From positions 1 through 24,722 of the forward strand of contig CAYRRA010000046.1 of NCBI GenBank assembly GCA_964426355.1: a stretch of DNA of 24,722 bases. Direction: 5' to 3'. The stretch comes from JAJFTV01 sp964426355 (GTDB lineage: Bacteria > Chloroflexota > Anaerolineae > Anaerolineales > Anaerolineaceae). The position numbers and the translations under genes were made by a program. Below, piece after piece: positions 9,519 to 17,885 of this stretch (the stretch's first letter is position 1; each line of letters begins with the position of its first letter). The notes under the pieces were generated by a model that was not told the origin of the DNA, searched no databases, and worked only from the letters and a program-made list of their open reading frames with translations.

Positions 9519-10682
9519 TTACACATTCTGTAATTCGACAAGGGCTTTTGCTAAAATTTCCATCTGCGGTTGGGTATTGAAAAAACTGATACAAAAACGG
9601 ACATTGTCAGGACGTATGGTGGCATTAATCCGATATTTGCTTAATATGGTCACTACGTCTTCTCTATGCTCTTCAGGAAAATCAAGCATGATGATACCCG
9701 ATGGTCGTTCACCCGCGACACGCACTCTATTCCTGTTGCTTCCCAGTTTTTGCAGGCAATACGCTTCCAGGTCAAGGATGTGGCGCTCGATGTTGGTCAT
9801 CCCAATAGCATTGAGCATCTGGCAGGCTTCGGTGATACATAACGCGCCTAACGTATTAACACTGCCGCCTTCAAACCTGGCTGCACCGGGCTTGAATTGG
9901 ATCTGCATTCCATCTGGTTCCAGAATATGGCTGCGCGTGGTCGTTCCTTCCATTCCAATATAAGGGGGAATAACTTTCTGAACCAGGTCAGGATGGCAAT
10001 AGACAATGCCACCCCCCTCCATGGAAAGCAGCCCTTTATGAGAGCCACAGGCAAGCCAGTCGATATTCCATTTCTTGACATCCACATCAACGCGCCCGAC
10101 TGCTTGAATCGCATCGACAATCAGTAGGACATTTCTGCTCTTGCATATCTTGCCCAGTTTTTCCATATCGATGAATGCGCCATCCAAAAACTGAATCACA
10201 GATAATACGACAGCCTGCGTGTGATCATCCATCTTATCAATGATATCGTCAGCCGTTAAACCTTTTTGTGGGTCTTTCGCTTTGACCGGTTTTAGGGGAA
10301 TCCCTTTACCCGGTAGGGGTAACCAACTGTGCAGGCAGGCAGCATGCTCTTGTTCCGGGATAACGATATTTTTCCCTTTCTCCCACGGATAACCGGCTGC
10401 GATAATACCAATACCCTCCGTGGTGTTCTTGACAAAGGCAATATCTTCAGCAGAACAATTTAGCAGCTTTGCAACCTCCTCGCGCCCTTGCTGCACAGCT
10501 TCTTTTATCCACATCCACCAATCATCATTCGGAAATATTGAAAGCCACTTGCCAAGAAAATCTCTATATACCTTCTGCACCCGTTCAGGAGGCATTGTTG
10601 TGAATGATGAACTCAAAAATAGTACATCTTTTAAACAGGCAAATTCCTTTGCTACCATTTCCTGAACATCGGTATTAAGCAT
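9519..10682 (-). CDS. Class V PLP-dependent aminotransferase (isopenicillin N epimerase / cysteine desulfurase-like)
   Basis: This is a 387-residue fold-type I PLP enzyme. Lys216 in ACGSHKGLL is the expected Schiff-base lysine, preceded by His215. Asp190 and Gln193 in VDAIQAVG hold the pyridine ring and O3', and NTTEG (86-90) fits the phosphate site. Arg362, nine residues from the FNT motif, matches the substrate-carboxylate arginine. The active-site Cys loop of true cysteine desulfurases is not evident, so an aminotransferase, epimerase or lyase acting on an amino acid is more likely. The ATG at 10682 overlaps the upstream peptidase stop and has GGAG at good distance; an ATG 15 bases earlier would lie deeper inside that gene. 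As the last gene of the peptide operon it probably processes a released amino acid. Confidence 0.85.
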   Translation of the reverse strand: MLNTDVQEMVAKEFACLKDVLFLSSSFTTMPPERVQKVYRDFLGKWLSIFPNDDWWMWIKEAVQQGREEVAKLLNCSAEDIAFVKNTTEGIGIIAAGYPWEKGKNIVIPEQEHAACLHSWLPLPGKGIPLKPVKAKDPQKGLTADDIIDKMDDHTQAVVLSVIQFLDGAFIDMEKLGKICKSRNVLLIVDAIQAVGRVDVDVKKWNIDWLACGSHKGLLSMEGGGIVYCHPDLVQKVIPPYIGMEGTTTRSHILEPDGMQIQFKPGAARFEGGSVNTLGALCITEACQMLNAIGMTNIERHILDLEAYCLQKLGSNRNRVRVAGERPSGIIMLDFPEEHREDVVTILSKYRINATIRPDNVRFCISFFNTQPQMEILAKALVELQNV

Positions 10683-11895
10683 GGTTTTTCTCCACATTCA
10701 GTTCTGTGATATGGGCAAGGCATACTGCGAGGGCATCGGATGGATTGCATTCGATTTCGGGAGTGGTGTGATATTCAGCGTTACATCCTCCATCGTTATT
10801 AAGACCGAGCATGGCACTGTAACGCATCAGAAGCCCGCTCTCCGGAAGTACAGCATGAAATGGGGTAATGCCAATCCCGTCACCACCGGTACGTTCACCG
10901 ACGATGGTCGCCCAGCCGCTACTCTTGCAAAAGACGGCAAAACCTTCCGAGGAGGAATACACCAGCTTATCAGTCAAGAGCCATCTTCTGCCAACTTCAA
11001 AGGGGTGTTCCAAATCAGGCTCATGTTTCCAGGTGGCTTGCACAAAGTGTGTAGCCTGTGTCAGATATTCATCGTGGAAATTCGGGAAATCAGGCAGCTC
11101 AGACATCGGGCGAATTTCCCCAAAAGGTTCATTTTTGTTATTTGAGCTTGCTGTGATATACGCTTCGTTGAGAGGGCTTATCGCAAAAAGCATGTAGACC
11201 TCTTCAGGGAGGGTTTCCTTTAAGGTGGGAGCGACAAGGAGTTTATCCCAATAATCCGTAGCTCCCCCGCCGTTTCCCCGAATATCAATAATCAGGTCTT
11301 TGCAGCTTTTCGCTTTTGCGTAAAAGTCGAACAGTACCGGGCGATCCTCAATAATTTTGAGCATATCTAACGTGGGTATCTTCAGATATGCCACATCTCC
11401 GGGGAGCATCATACAGGATACCGTGGGTCCCGGTTTCCTTGCATATTTATCCTGTGCAAGGCTTTCATGCGGCTCGTCTTTCGCATAAAATTCCCTGCCG
11501 GCATCGTCTGTTTCGTCCAGGAACTCGTAAAACTTTTCACTATGTGGCTGATGTACTGCCTCGATCCATGGGGCAAAAGCTTCACGATCCATATTCTCAT
11601 AAGCCCCATCCTCAAATGCCTTGTACATTTTTTGGTAGGCTCTGTACATACGCCCGTTAAACAACATCAGGTGAGCAAAATGATCCATTCGTTTGAATAC
11701 ATTGTTAAGAGCACGGCAAAATTCAAGATCGGTGCAGGCATCCAACACGGCAGGTTGGCATTCCGCTTTTATCGCATCCCAATCATAGCCCAGCCTTTGC
11801 ATGGTACCTCGCATCGGAAAACACTCATTCAGAACCCGCCACAAATATTCGTAATCGTTTTCACGCTGTTCGCGCGTTAAAGTGCTTCTATTCAT
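10675..11895 (-). CDS. S41-family peptidase without signal peptide
   Basis: This is a 406-residue protein with the C-terminal processing/tricorn-type S41 core. DLIIDIRGNGGG is the hallmark strand-loop. YSSSEGF (Ser314-Ser316, Glu317), followed by GWATIVGERTGGDG, corresponds to the nucleophile region. No signal peptide, membrane helix or clear PDZ domain is seen; an all-helical N-terminal part (about 1-150) replaces them. It therefore probably acts in the cytoplasm on imported peptides, unlike exported CtpA. It lies between an S9 peptidase (39-base gap) and the aminotransferase (overlap). The ATG has GAGG about nine bases upstream. The substrate is unknown, and the general-base lysine could not be placed by eye. 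Confidence 0.82.
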   Translation of the reverse strand: MNRSTLTREQRENDYEYLWRVLNECFPMRGTMQRLGYDWDAIKAECQPAVLDACTDLEFCRALNNVFKRMDHFAHLMLFNGRMYRAYQKMYKAFEDGAYENMDREAFAPWIEAVHQPHSEKFYEFLDETDDAGREFYAKDEPHESLAQDKYARKPGPTVSCMMLPGDVAYLKIPTLDMLKIIEDRPVLFDFYAKAKSCKDLIIDIRGNGGGATDYWDKLLVAPTLKETLPEEVYMLFAISPLNEAYITASSNNKNEPFGEIRPMSELPDFPNFHDEYLTQATHFVQATWKHEPDLEHPFEVGRRWLLTDKLVYSSSEGFAVFCKSSGWATIVGERTGGDGIGITPFHAVLPESGLLMRYSAMLGLNNDGGCNAEYHTTPEIECNPSDALAVCLAHITELNVEKNHA

Positions 11896-11934
11896 TAATA
11901 TGCCTCTTCTTTATTCTATAAAATTGGCTCTATC

Positions 11935-13836
11935 TCAGCCCTTTACATACCTGTCCAGCCAGGTGATGATCTCATCGTTGTTACGACGTCGTTGTTGTGG
12001 CGACATAACGGTATGACTCGCATCGTGGAATAGCACCATTCGTGCTGGCACATTATGCTCAATCAAGGCTGTCAGCATTTGCTCCGCTTGTTCCACCGGG
12101 CAACGAAAATCTTTATCGTTTTGCAAAAACAGGGTCGGCGTGTGGCATTGATCAGCATATTTGAGGGGCGAATGCGCCCACAGTTTCTCAACGTTGCGCC
12201 ATGGGGTGCCGCATTGCCCCCATTCAACAAAATAGGACAGGTCTGAACAACCATACATGCTTACCCAGTTGGAAATACTGCATTGAGCAATGGCGCCTTT
12301 GAAGCGATCGGTGTGACCGATAATCCAATTGGTCATATACCCGCCATAACTTCCGCCTGTAACGCCCAATCGTTCTGCATCGAGATCAGGGTATTGGCGC
12401 AACACCTCATCGGTAAAAGCCATGATGTCATCGTAATCGATCGTCCCGAATTTGCCCTCCAGGTCCATGTGGGCACGACCGTAATTGCTGGAACCGCGTG
12501 GGTTACAGAAAAACACAAAATATCCTTCAGCAGCAAAACGCTGCATATTAAAATTAAGATTATTAATGTAGGCTGCTTGCGGACCTCCATGGATAATCAG
12601 GAGCCCCGGGTATTTTTTTCCTGGTGTATAGCCGTAAGGTTTTAAAACCCATCCATATACGGTATGTCCTTCAGCGCATTTCACCAGTATCGGTTCACAA
12701 GGCGAAAGGCTATATTTTTTTAGGAAAGCATTCCCTACATTCGTCACTGCACGGCATGTTCCATCCCTATATTCCACCAATTGTCTCATGCCCATTTGCG
12801 AACGCCCAGGATAATATGCTGTCCCATTTACAAAGAAAATTTTCCCTTCCACCTTGTAATCGGGTGAATACAGAAATTCAGGCTCTTGACCGGGTATCCA
12901 GGTAAATATCTCTGTTTTGTCATTTATCGCAAAAACGAGGTGCAAACGGCTGCCATCATGGAATATGCCTTCCAGGTCATCCTTCGAAATATCCAGCCGG
13001 TATTCAGTTTCATTTGGACCAATTGAAATCAAATCCGAGCTGCAGAAGCCTTCACCGGCAAGAATGACACCGAGGAAGAATAACCTTCCATCATTTTCAA
13101 CACAATCCACCAGCATATAACGATTGTTTTTAAATAGAAGCCTGCTTTCGCCCTTTTCAAAATCATAAACATAGGCATCACCGGTGGGGCGTGACATACT
13201 CGTAAATGTTTCACCCCAGTAATACAGGCGTTTTTTATCCTCCGAAAGGATAGGTACAACGCGGTTATTCATCACCTGGTTCGCCTGGAAAAACGGTTCT
13301 GTCAAAGGGGCTAATTCTCCGCTGTTCTTGTCAAAGACCCAAATCCGGGCGCGTTTTTTATTGACATAGCTGCGACCATCTGCATGATAGGGATACTCAT
13401 CGTACACTTCCCACAATTTTTGCTGACCATCCTCTGCCGGTGAATTGTCATAGGTAGCGTAAATCATGAACCGGTCATTGCCAAGGCTGCGGGCTACGGC
13501 GTTTGCCAGCGGAACTCTAAAAAGCTCGTATGCCTCGCCGCCGAAAATATCAAGCGCGTAAAAAATCGTCACCGGGTCTTTGGGTGGTTCACCGCGTATG
13601 CCAGAAAACAGTACCGTACGTTCATCCAACCAAACCGCAATCCCTTCATCACCCGAATAAGTTAGCTGGCGGCTCTGCTGATTTTGAATATCGTACAGAT
13701 ACAACCATCCAAGATTCTTATCCTTTTCATAACTTAATCCACCCACGCCATATAAAATGAATTTACCATCCGGTGAAGGTTCTGCAAAAGTAACGTCTCG
13801 AATTTCTTCAAATGATGCATTTTCAAACTTTTCCAT
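11935..13836 (-). CDS. S9-family serine peptidase (acylaminoacyl-peptidase / prolyl oligopeptidase type)
   Basis: This is a 633-residue enzyme with an N-terminal beta-propeller (about 1-370; repeated WD40-like blades such as FAEPSPDGKFILYG) and a C-terminal alpha/beta hydrolase (about 380-633). The nucleophile is Ser496 in GGSYGGY, the acid is probably Asp576 in NDKDFRCP and the base His608 in DASHTV. GLLIIHGGPQAAY supplies the oxyanion region. There is no signal peptide, so it should cleave short or N-blocked peptides in the cytoplasm; the propeller excludes large substrates. It follows the oppF-type gene by 23 bases, with AAAGGA before the ATG, consistent with hydrolysis of what the Opp system imports. 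Confidence 0.95.
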   Translation of the reverse strand: MEKFENASFEEIRDVTFAEPSPDGKFILYGVGGLSYEKDKNLGWLYLYDIQNQQSRQLTYSGDEGIAVWLDERTVLFSGIRGEPPKDPVTIFYALDIFGGEAYELFRVPLANAVARSLGNDRFMIYATYDNSPAEDGQQKLWEVYDEYPYHADGRSYVNKKRARIWVFDKNSGELAPLTEPFFQANQVMNNRVVPILSEDKKRLYYWGETFTSMSRPTGDAYVYDFEKGESRLLFKNNRYMLVDCVENDGRLFFLGVILAGEGFCSSDLISIGPNETEYRLDISKDDLEGIFHDGSRLHLVFAINDKTEIFTWIPGQEPEFLYSPDYKVEGKIFFVNGTAYYPGRSQMGMRQLVEYRDGTCRAVTNVGNAFLKKYSLSPCEPILVKCAEGHTVYGWVLKPYGYTPGKKYPGLLIIHGGPQAAYINNLNFNMQRFAAEGYFVFFCNPRGSSNYGRAHMDLEGKFGTIDYDDIMAFTDEVLRQYPDLDAERLGVTGGSYGGYMTNWIIGHTDRFKGAIAQCSISNWVSMYGCSDLSYFVEWGQCGTPWRNVEKLWAHSPLKYADQCHTPTLFLQNDKDFRCPVEQAEQMLTALIEHNVPARMVLFHDASHTVMSPQQRRRNNDEIITWLDRYVKG

Positions 13837-13859
13837 AAAGAGTCCTTTGTGAGCAATTT

Positions 13860-14840
13860 TTAAGAATACAAATGACAGGCGACCATGTGCTCGTTGCCCA
13901 TATCGATTAGTTCAGGGGTTTTTCGGGTACAGATATCCATGCATTTTGGGCATCTGCCATGAAAACGGCATCCCGCGGGGGGATTGATCGGGCTTGGCAG
14001 GTCTCCCTTCAACACGGCTCTTTTTAATCTCACGCCGGCACGCGGCACGGGCATGGCATCAAAGAGGGCGTGGGTATAGGGATGCATTTGATTGTTATAC
14101 AAATCGTCCTCTTTTGCCAGTTCAACCAGTTTTCCGAGATACATCACCCCAATCCGGTTAGAGACATGTCGAACGACAGACAAGTCGTGTGAAATGAATA
14201 GGTAGGTGAGATTGAGCTGTTCTTTTAAATCAGCGAATAAGTTGAGGATTTGAGATTGAACTGAAACGTCCAGCGCGGATACCGGCTCATCACATACGAT
14301 GAATGAAGGATTGACGGAAAGGGCACGCGCGATGGCAATTCGCTGACGCTGACCGCCCGAGAATTCGTGCGGGTAACGGTGTGCGTGGAATGGTCTCAGC
14401 CCCACAATCCGGAAAAGTTCCTGAACACGCTCCTCGCTTTCTTTCTTTGAGCACAACTTATGGTAAAGCATGGGTTCTTGAAGCATGTCTCCGACCGTCA
14501 TCCGGGCGTTGAGCGAGCCGTATGGGTCCTGGAAAACAATCTGCATTTTTAACCGCATCAGCCGCAGTTCCTCGCGGCTCATCTTCTCGAGCGATCTCCC
14601 TTCATAAAACACCTCACCGCCTGTGGGGGGGATGAGATGCAGTAATGTCTTGCCCAGGGTAGTCTTGCCGCATCCCGATTCACCGACCAGCCCTAATGTT
14701 TCACCCTTATGAATAAAAAGGCTGACGTCATCCACAGCTTTAAGCACGTCTTCGTGCTTCCCGCGCAGGTTGAAGGTTTTTTTGACGGTAAAAAATTGCC
14801 GAAGTTGTTTAACCTCAATTAATTTTTCTGTGTGAGTCAT
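13860..14840 (-). CDS. Peptide ABC transporter ATPase, OppF/DppF type
   Basis: This is a 326-residue ATP-binding subunit with Walker A GESGCGKTTLGK, Q-loop at QIVFQDP, signature SGGQRQR, Walker B VCDEP and switch His in ISHDL. It has the extra C-terminal OppDF domain (about 250-326) with the Cys cluster CRFHGRCPKCMDIC, which in some peptide importers binds an iron-sulfur cluster. It pairs with the upstream OppD-type subunit to drive import. Its ATG overlaps the oppD stop in an ATGA, so the two are translated together. Opp and Dpp cannot be separated by sequence alone. Confidence 0.96.
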   Translation of the reverse strand: MTHTEKLIEVKQLRQFFTVKKTFNLRGKHEDVLKAVDDVSLFIHKGETLGLVGESGCGKTTLGKTLLHLIPPTGGEVFYEGRSLEKMSREELRLMRLKMQIVFQDPYGSLNARMTVGDMLQEPMLYHKLCSKKESEERVQELFRIVGLRPFHAHRYPHEFSGGQRQRIAIARALSVNPSFIVCDEPVSALDVSVQSQILNLFADLKEQLNLTYLFISHDLSVVRHVSNRIGVMYLGKLVELAKEDDLYNNQMHPYTHALFDAMPVPRAGVRLKRAVLKGDLPSPINPPAGCRFHGRCPKCMDICTRKTPELIDMGNEHMVACHLYS

Positions 14841-15838
14841 AAGACTTCACCTCTCTTATCGGACAACGGGTAATGGCAGCACACAAGATGGTTTCTCTCG
14901 ACTTCAATAAGTTCTGGTGGAGATTGCCTGCATTTTTCCTGCGCATACGGACATCGTGGGCTAAATCGACATCCTTTTGGATAAAACATAGGGCTTGGAA
15001 CGACACCCGGAATGACATTCAACCGTTTAACTTTAACATCAGCGGACGGGATGGAATTTAGTAGCCCATGGGTATAAGGGTGCCAGGGATGGGTGAAAAT
15101 GGTATCTGTGTCCGTGCTTTCTACGATTTGCCCTGCATACATCACCATAACGCGGTCAGCCATTTGTGCCACAATACCCAGGTTATGCGTGATGAGTAGC
15201 AATGCCATGCCAATCGCCTTTTGCAAATCAAAAATTAATTCCAGTATCTGAGCCTGGATGGTCACATCCAACGCTGTGGTGGGCTCATCGGCAATCAACA
15301 ATTTAGGCGAGCAGGCAAGCGCCATCGCAATCATCACACGCTGGCGCATACCGCCTGACATCTGGTGCGGGTATTCCATTGCCCGCTTCTGCGCATCGGC
15401 GATCCCCACTTTATGCAGCATTTCCACTGCGGTATTCATTGCCGTCTTCTTATCCAGACCGAGATGCAGCATCAATGTTTCGGCGATTTGAAAACCCACG
15501 GTCAAGATTGGGTTCAGGCTCGTCATCGGTTCCTGGAAAATCATCGAGATGTCTTTCCCGCGAATATTGCGCATTTCATCATCACTCAGCGAAAGCAGTT
15601 TTATGTTGCCCAAAGTCACAGCCTCTGCTGTGATGATTGCCGGGGGTTGCGGTAAGAGGCGCAGGATGGACAATGCGGTTACGCTTTTTCCACAGCCAGA
15701 CTCGCCTACCAGTGCAACAGATTCCCCTTCTGCAATATCAAAACTGACCCCTGTCACCGCTGGTGATAAACCTTCAGAGGTCTTAAAACCGGTATGCAGA
15801 TCAACAACATGAAGTAATGTATCCTTTTGAATATTCAT
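14837..15838 (-). CDS. Peptide ABC transporter ATPase, OppD/DppD type
   Basis: This is a 333-residue ATPase subunit with Walker A GESGCGKS (residues 45-52), Q-loop [11 protein letters not shown], signature SGGMRQR, Walker B LLIADEP and switch His in ITHNL. The C-terminal OppDF domain has [14 protein letters not shown], a Cys-rich motif typical of oligopeptide and dipeptide importers. It starts at ATG 15838, eleven bases after the permease stop, with AAAGGGTG as ribosome site. It works as a heterodimer with the OppF-type gene that overlaps its end by four bases. Confidence 0.96.
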   Translation of the reverse strand: MNIQKDTLLHVVDLHTGFKTSEGLSPAVTGVSFDIAEGESVALVGESGCGKSVTALSILRLLPQPPAIITAEAVTLGNIKLLSLSDDEMRNIRGKDISMIFQEPMTSLNPILTVGFQIAETLMLHLGLDKKTAMNTAVEMLHKVGIADAQKRAMEYPHQMSGGMRQRVMIAMALACSPKLLIADEPTTALDVTIQAQILELIFDLQKAIGMALLLITHNLGIVAQMADRVMVMYAGQIVESTDTDTIFTHPWHPYTHGLLNSIPSADVKVKRLNVIPGVVPSPMFYPKGCRFSPRCPYAQEKCRQSPPELIEVERNHLVCCHYPLSDKRGEVL

Positions 15839-15849
15839 ATCTGCACCCT

Positions 15850-16788
15850 TTATCTTTGGATAATGCGCGGATCCAGTGCATCCCGCAAGCCATCACCGAT
15901 GAAGTTCATGGAAAGAGCCACAATCAATATAAGAAAGCCAGGGATAACAGCCATATGTGGTGAAGTTCGCAAAAATGATTGCCCTGCCTTAAGCATGGCG
16001 CCCCAACTGGGGATGGGTTCCTGAACACCCATGCCGAGGTAGGACAGTGCAGACTCCGTCATAATTGCACCGGCAACACTCATCGTTGCGCTGACGATAA
16101 CCGGCATCAAAGCGTTTGGTAAGATATGGGTGAAAATCACTTTGTTATCGCGGTAACCGAGAGCGAACGCAGCCTGGACAAACTCTTGTTCTTTCAACGC
16201 CAGGAATTGCGCTCTGACCTGCCGCGCCACACCCATCCAGCCAAACATGCCAATAATAACCATCACGTAAAAAATACTGGGTTTCTCCACCATTGAATTG
16301 ACAATCAGAATGAGGAAAAACGTCGGGATGCAGCTTAACAACTCAATGAAGCGCATCATCACGGCGTCTACCTTTTTTCCATAGTAACCTGCAATACATC
16401 CAAACGGGACACCGATAAGCAGCGCAATACCCGTAGAAACCAAACCAACGGACATTGAGATGCGCCCGCCAAAAAGGCATCTCGTTAAATAATCGCGTCC
16501 ATATTTGTCTGTGCCAAATAAATACTTCCAGCTCGGCTTTGCTGGTTGACCGTTCTCCAAATCCTGCATATGTAATTCGTCATACTCATAAGGGCTGACG
16601 AGAGGTGCGAATATGGACAAGAGAATGAAGATGACAATCGTGATGACACCCGACATTGCCAGTTTGTGCCTGCGAAAACGTTTCCAAATCAGTGCCCAAT
16701 AACTCTCAACCCGGGTAGAGAAGAAGGTCTCCTCGCTCTCCTGAGCCAGCTCGTGAATCTCGGGCAACAGTGTTTTTTCGTCTGCCAT
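15850..16788 (-). CDS. Peptide ABC transporter permease, OppC/DppC type
   Basis: This is a 312-residue inner-membrane subunit. It has a cytoplasmic N-terminal extension (about 1-40) and a first membrane segment at about 42-65. A periplasmic stretch carries KYLFGTDKYGRDYLTR, the OppC hallmark, and further membrane segments follow. The EAA loop FVQAAFALGYRDNKVIFTHIL contacts the ATPase. The C-terminus GDGLRDALDPR is the family ending. GAGGAC precedes the ATG. It follows oppB by 11 bases and is the second permease of the importer. Confidence 0.96.
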   Translation of the reverse strand: MADEKTLLPEIHELAQESEETFFSTRVESYWALIWKRFRRHKLAMSGVITIVIFILLSIFAPLVSPYEYDELHMQDLENGQPAKPSWKYLFGTDKYGRDYLTRCLFGGRISMSVGLVSTGIALLIGVPFGCIAGYYGKKVDAVMMRFIELLSCIPTFFLILIVNSMVEKPSIFYVMVIIGMFGWMGVARQVRAQFLALKEQEFVQAAFALGYRDNKVIFTHILPNALMPVIVSATMSVAGAIMTESALSYLGMGVQEPIPSWGAMLKAGQSFLRTSPHMAVIPGFLILIVALSMNFIGDGLRDALDPRIIQR

Positions 16789-16799
16789 AGTCCAGTCCT

Positions 16800-17771
16800 C
16801 TAATTTATTTTTATTCGTGGATCGACCACTACATATAAAAGGTCAGACAATAAAATGCCAGCCATAACCAGTATTGACGAAAAGAACGTGACTGCCATGA
16901 CAACAGGGTAATCCCTGGCAAAGACTGACTGCGTGCCGTAACGTCCCATCCCCGGCAGCCCAAAAACGCTTTCAATGACAAATGCACCACCTATAAGGGC
17001 AGGCAGGGTGCCGCCCAACATGGTGATGATAGGAATGGCTGAGTTTTTAAAGGCATGCCGCCAAGTAATGGTTTCTTCAGAAAGACCTTTGCTGCGTGCG
17101 GTACGAATATAATCCTGGTTCATCACCTCAAGATAGCTGGCGCGTTGATAGCGCATCCATGAACCCATTCCGCTCATCGACAGGGAAAGAACCGGCATGA
17201 TCATGTGCTTGACACGATCGAAGAAAAGCACGTACCAGGGTCCGCTCAGCCCAACCGTTTCCAACCCAACCGATGGCAGCCAACCCAGCTTCAGGGTAAA
17301 CAACAAGATCAACATCATGGCAAACCAAAAACTGGGCAGTGACATTCCGAAAAACGCAAAGACTGAAAGGACATAATCTGGCAATTTGTACTGGCGCTTC
17401 GCACAGTACACTCCAATGCTGATGCCCACTATGATGGATACAATCATGGAGCTGAACGTCAACACAATTGTTGGACCAATTCGCGCCTTGATTTCTTCAA
17501 TGACCGGTCTCTGGCTGATATAGGAGTAACCAAAGTTGCCCTTGGTGATCTCAACAAACCACTTTGCATAGCGGATATAGATGGGTTGATCCAGCCCAAG
17601 TTTCTCGCGCACACGATCCAGGTAACCGGCATCCTGCCTCGCCATTTCAGGGTTAATGTACATCATGGATGCGTCACCCGGTGCAGCATTCATGATCAGG
17701 TAAGAAATGATCGAGATTCCGATCAGCATTGGGATCATGGTGAGAATACGGTTAATAATGTACTTGATCAA
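16800..17771 (-). CDS. Peptide ABC transporter permease, OppB/DppB type
   Basis: This is a 323-residue inner-membrane subunit. The N-terminal membrane segment (9-29) is followed by APGD and by YIRYAKWFVEITKGNFGYSY, both typical of OppB. Five more membrane segments follow. The EAA loop YIRTARSKGLSEETITWRH is intact, and the C-terminus ends LLYVVVDPRIK as in the family. The start is TTG at 17771, with AGGAGG eight bases upstream; no nearby ATG is compatible. It is separated from the oppA-like gene by two hairpins. Confidence 0.95.
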   Translation of the reverse strand: MIKYIINRILTMIPMLIGISIISYLIMNAAPGDASMMYINPEMARQDAGYLDRVREKLGLDQPIYIRYAKWFVEITKGNFGYSYISQRPVIEEIKARIGPTIVLTFSSMIVSIIVGISIGVYCAKRQYKLPDYVLSVFAFFGMSLPSFWFAMMLILLFTLKLGWLPSVGLETVGLSGPWYVLFFDRVKHMIMPVLSLSMSGMGSWMRYQRASYLEVMNQDYIRTARSKGLSEETITWRHAFKNSAIPIITMLGGTLPALIGGAFVIESVFGLPGMGRYGTQSVFARDYPVVMAVTFFSSILVMAGILLSDLLYVVVDPRIKIN

Positions 17772-17795
17772 TCTTGCGCCTCCTTTGAGGTGAGA

Positions 17796-17875
17796 TTCCG
17801 GGTCAATACACTGATGGTAATTAGGTATTGACCCGGAACAATTACGGTGTCACTTGAAGGAGTTCAGCCTTCAAG
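17796..17875 (-). other. Tandem intercistronic hairpins between oppA-like and oppB
   Basis: Two perfect stems lie between the binding-protein stop and oppB. The first in transcription order is CTTGAAGG/CCTTCAAG (17853-17875, 7-base loop). The second is a 14-bp stem, TTCCGGGTCAATAC (17796-17809) with GTATTGACCCGGAA (17825-17838) and a 15-base loop. Neither is followed by a T-run. They probably protect the upstream mRNA and reduce downstream expression so that binding protein exceeds membrane subunits. The same layout is found at 190-224 in the sugar operon. Confidence 0.7.
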
Positions 17876-17885
17876 AGCGCTCTGC

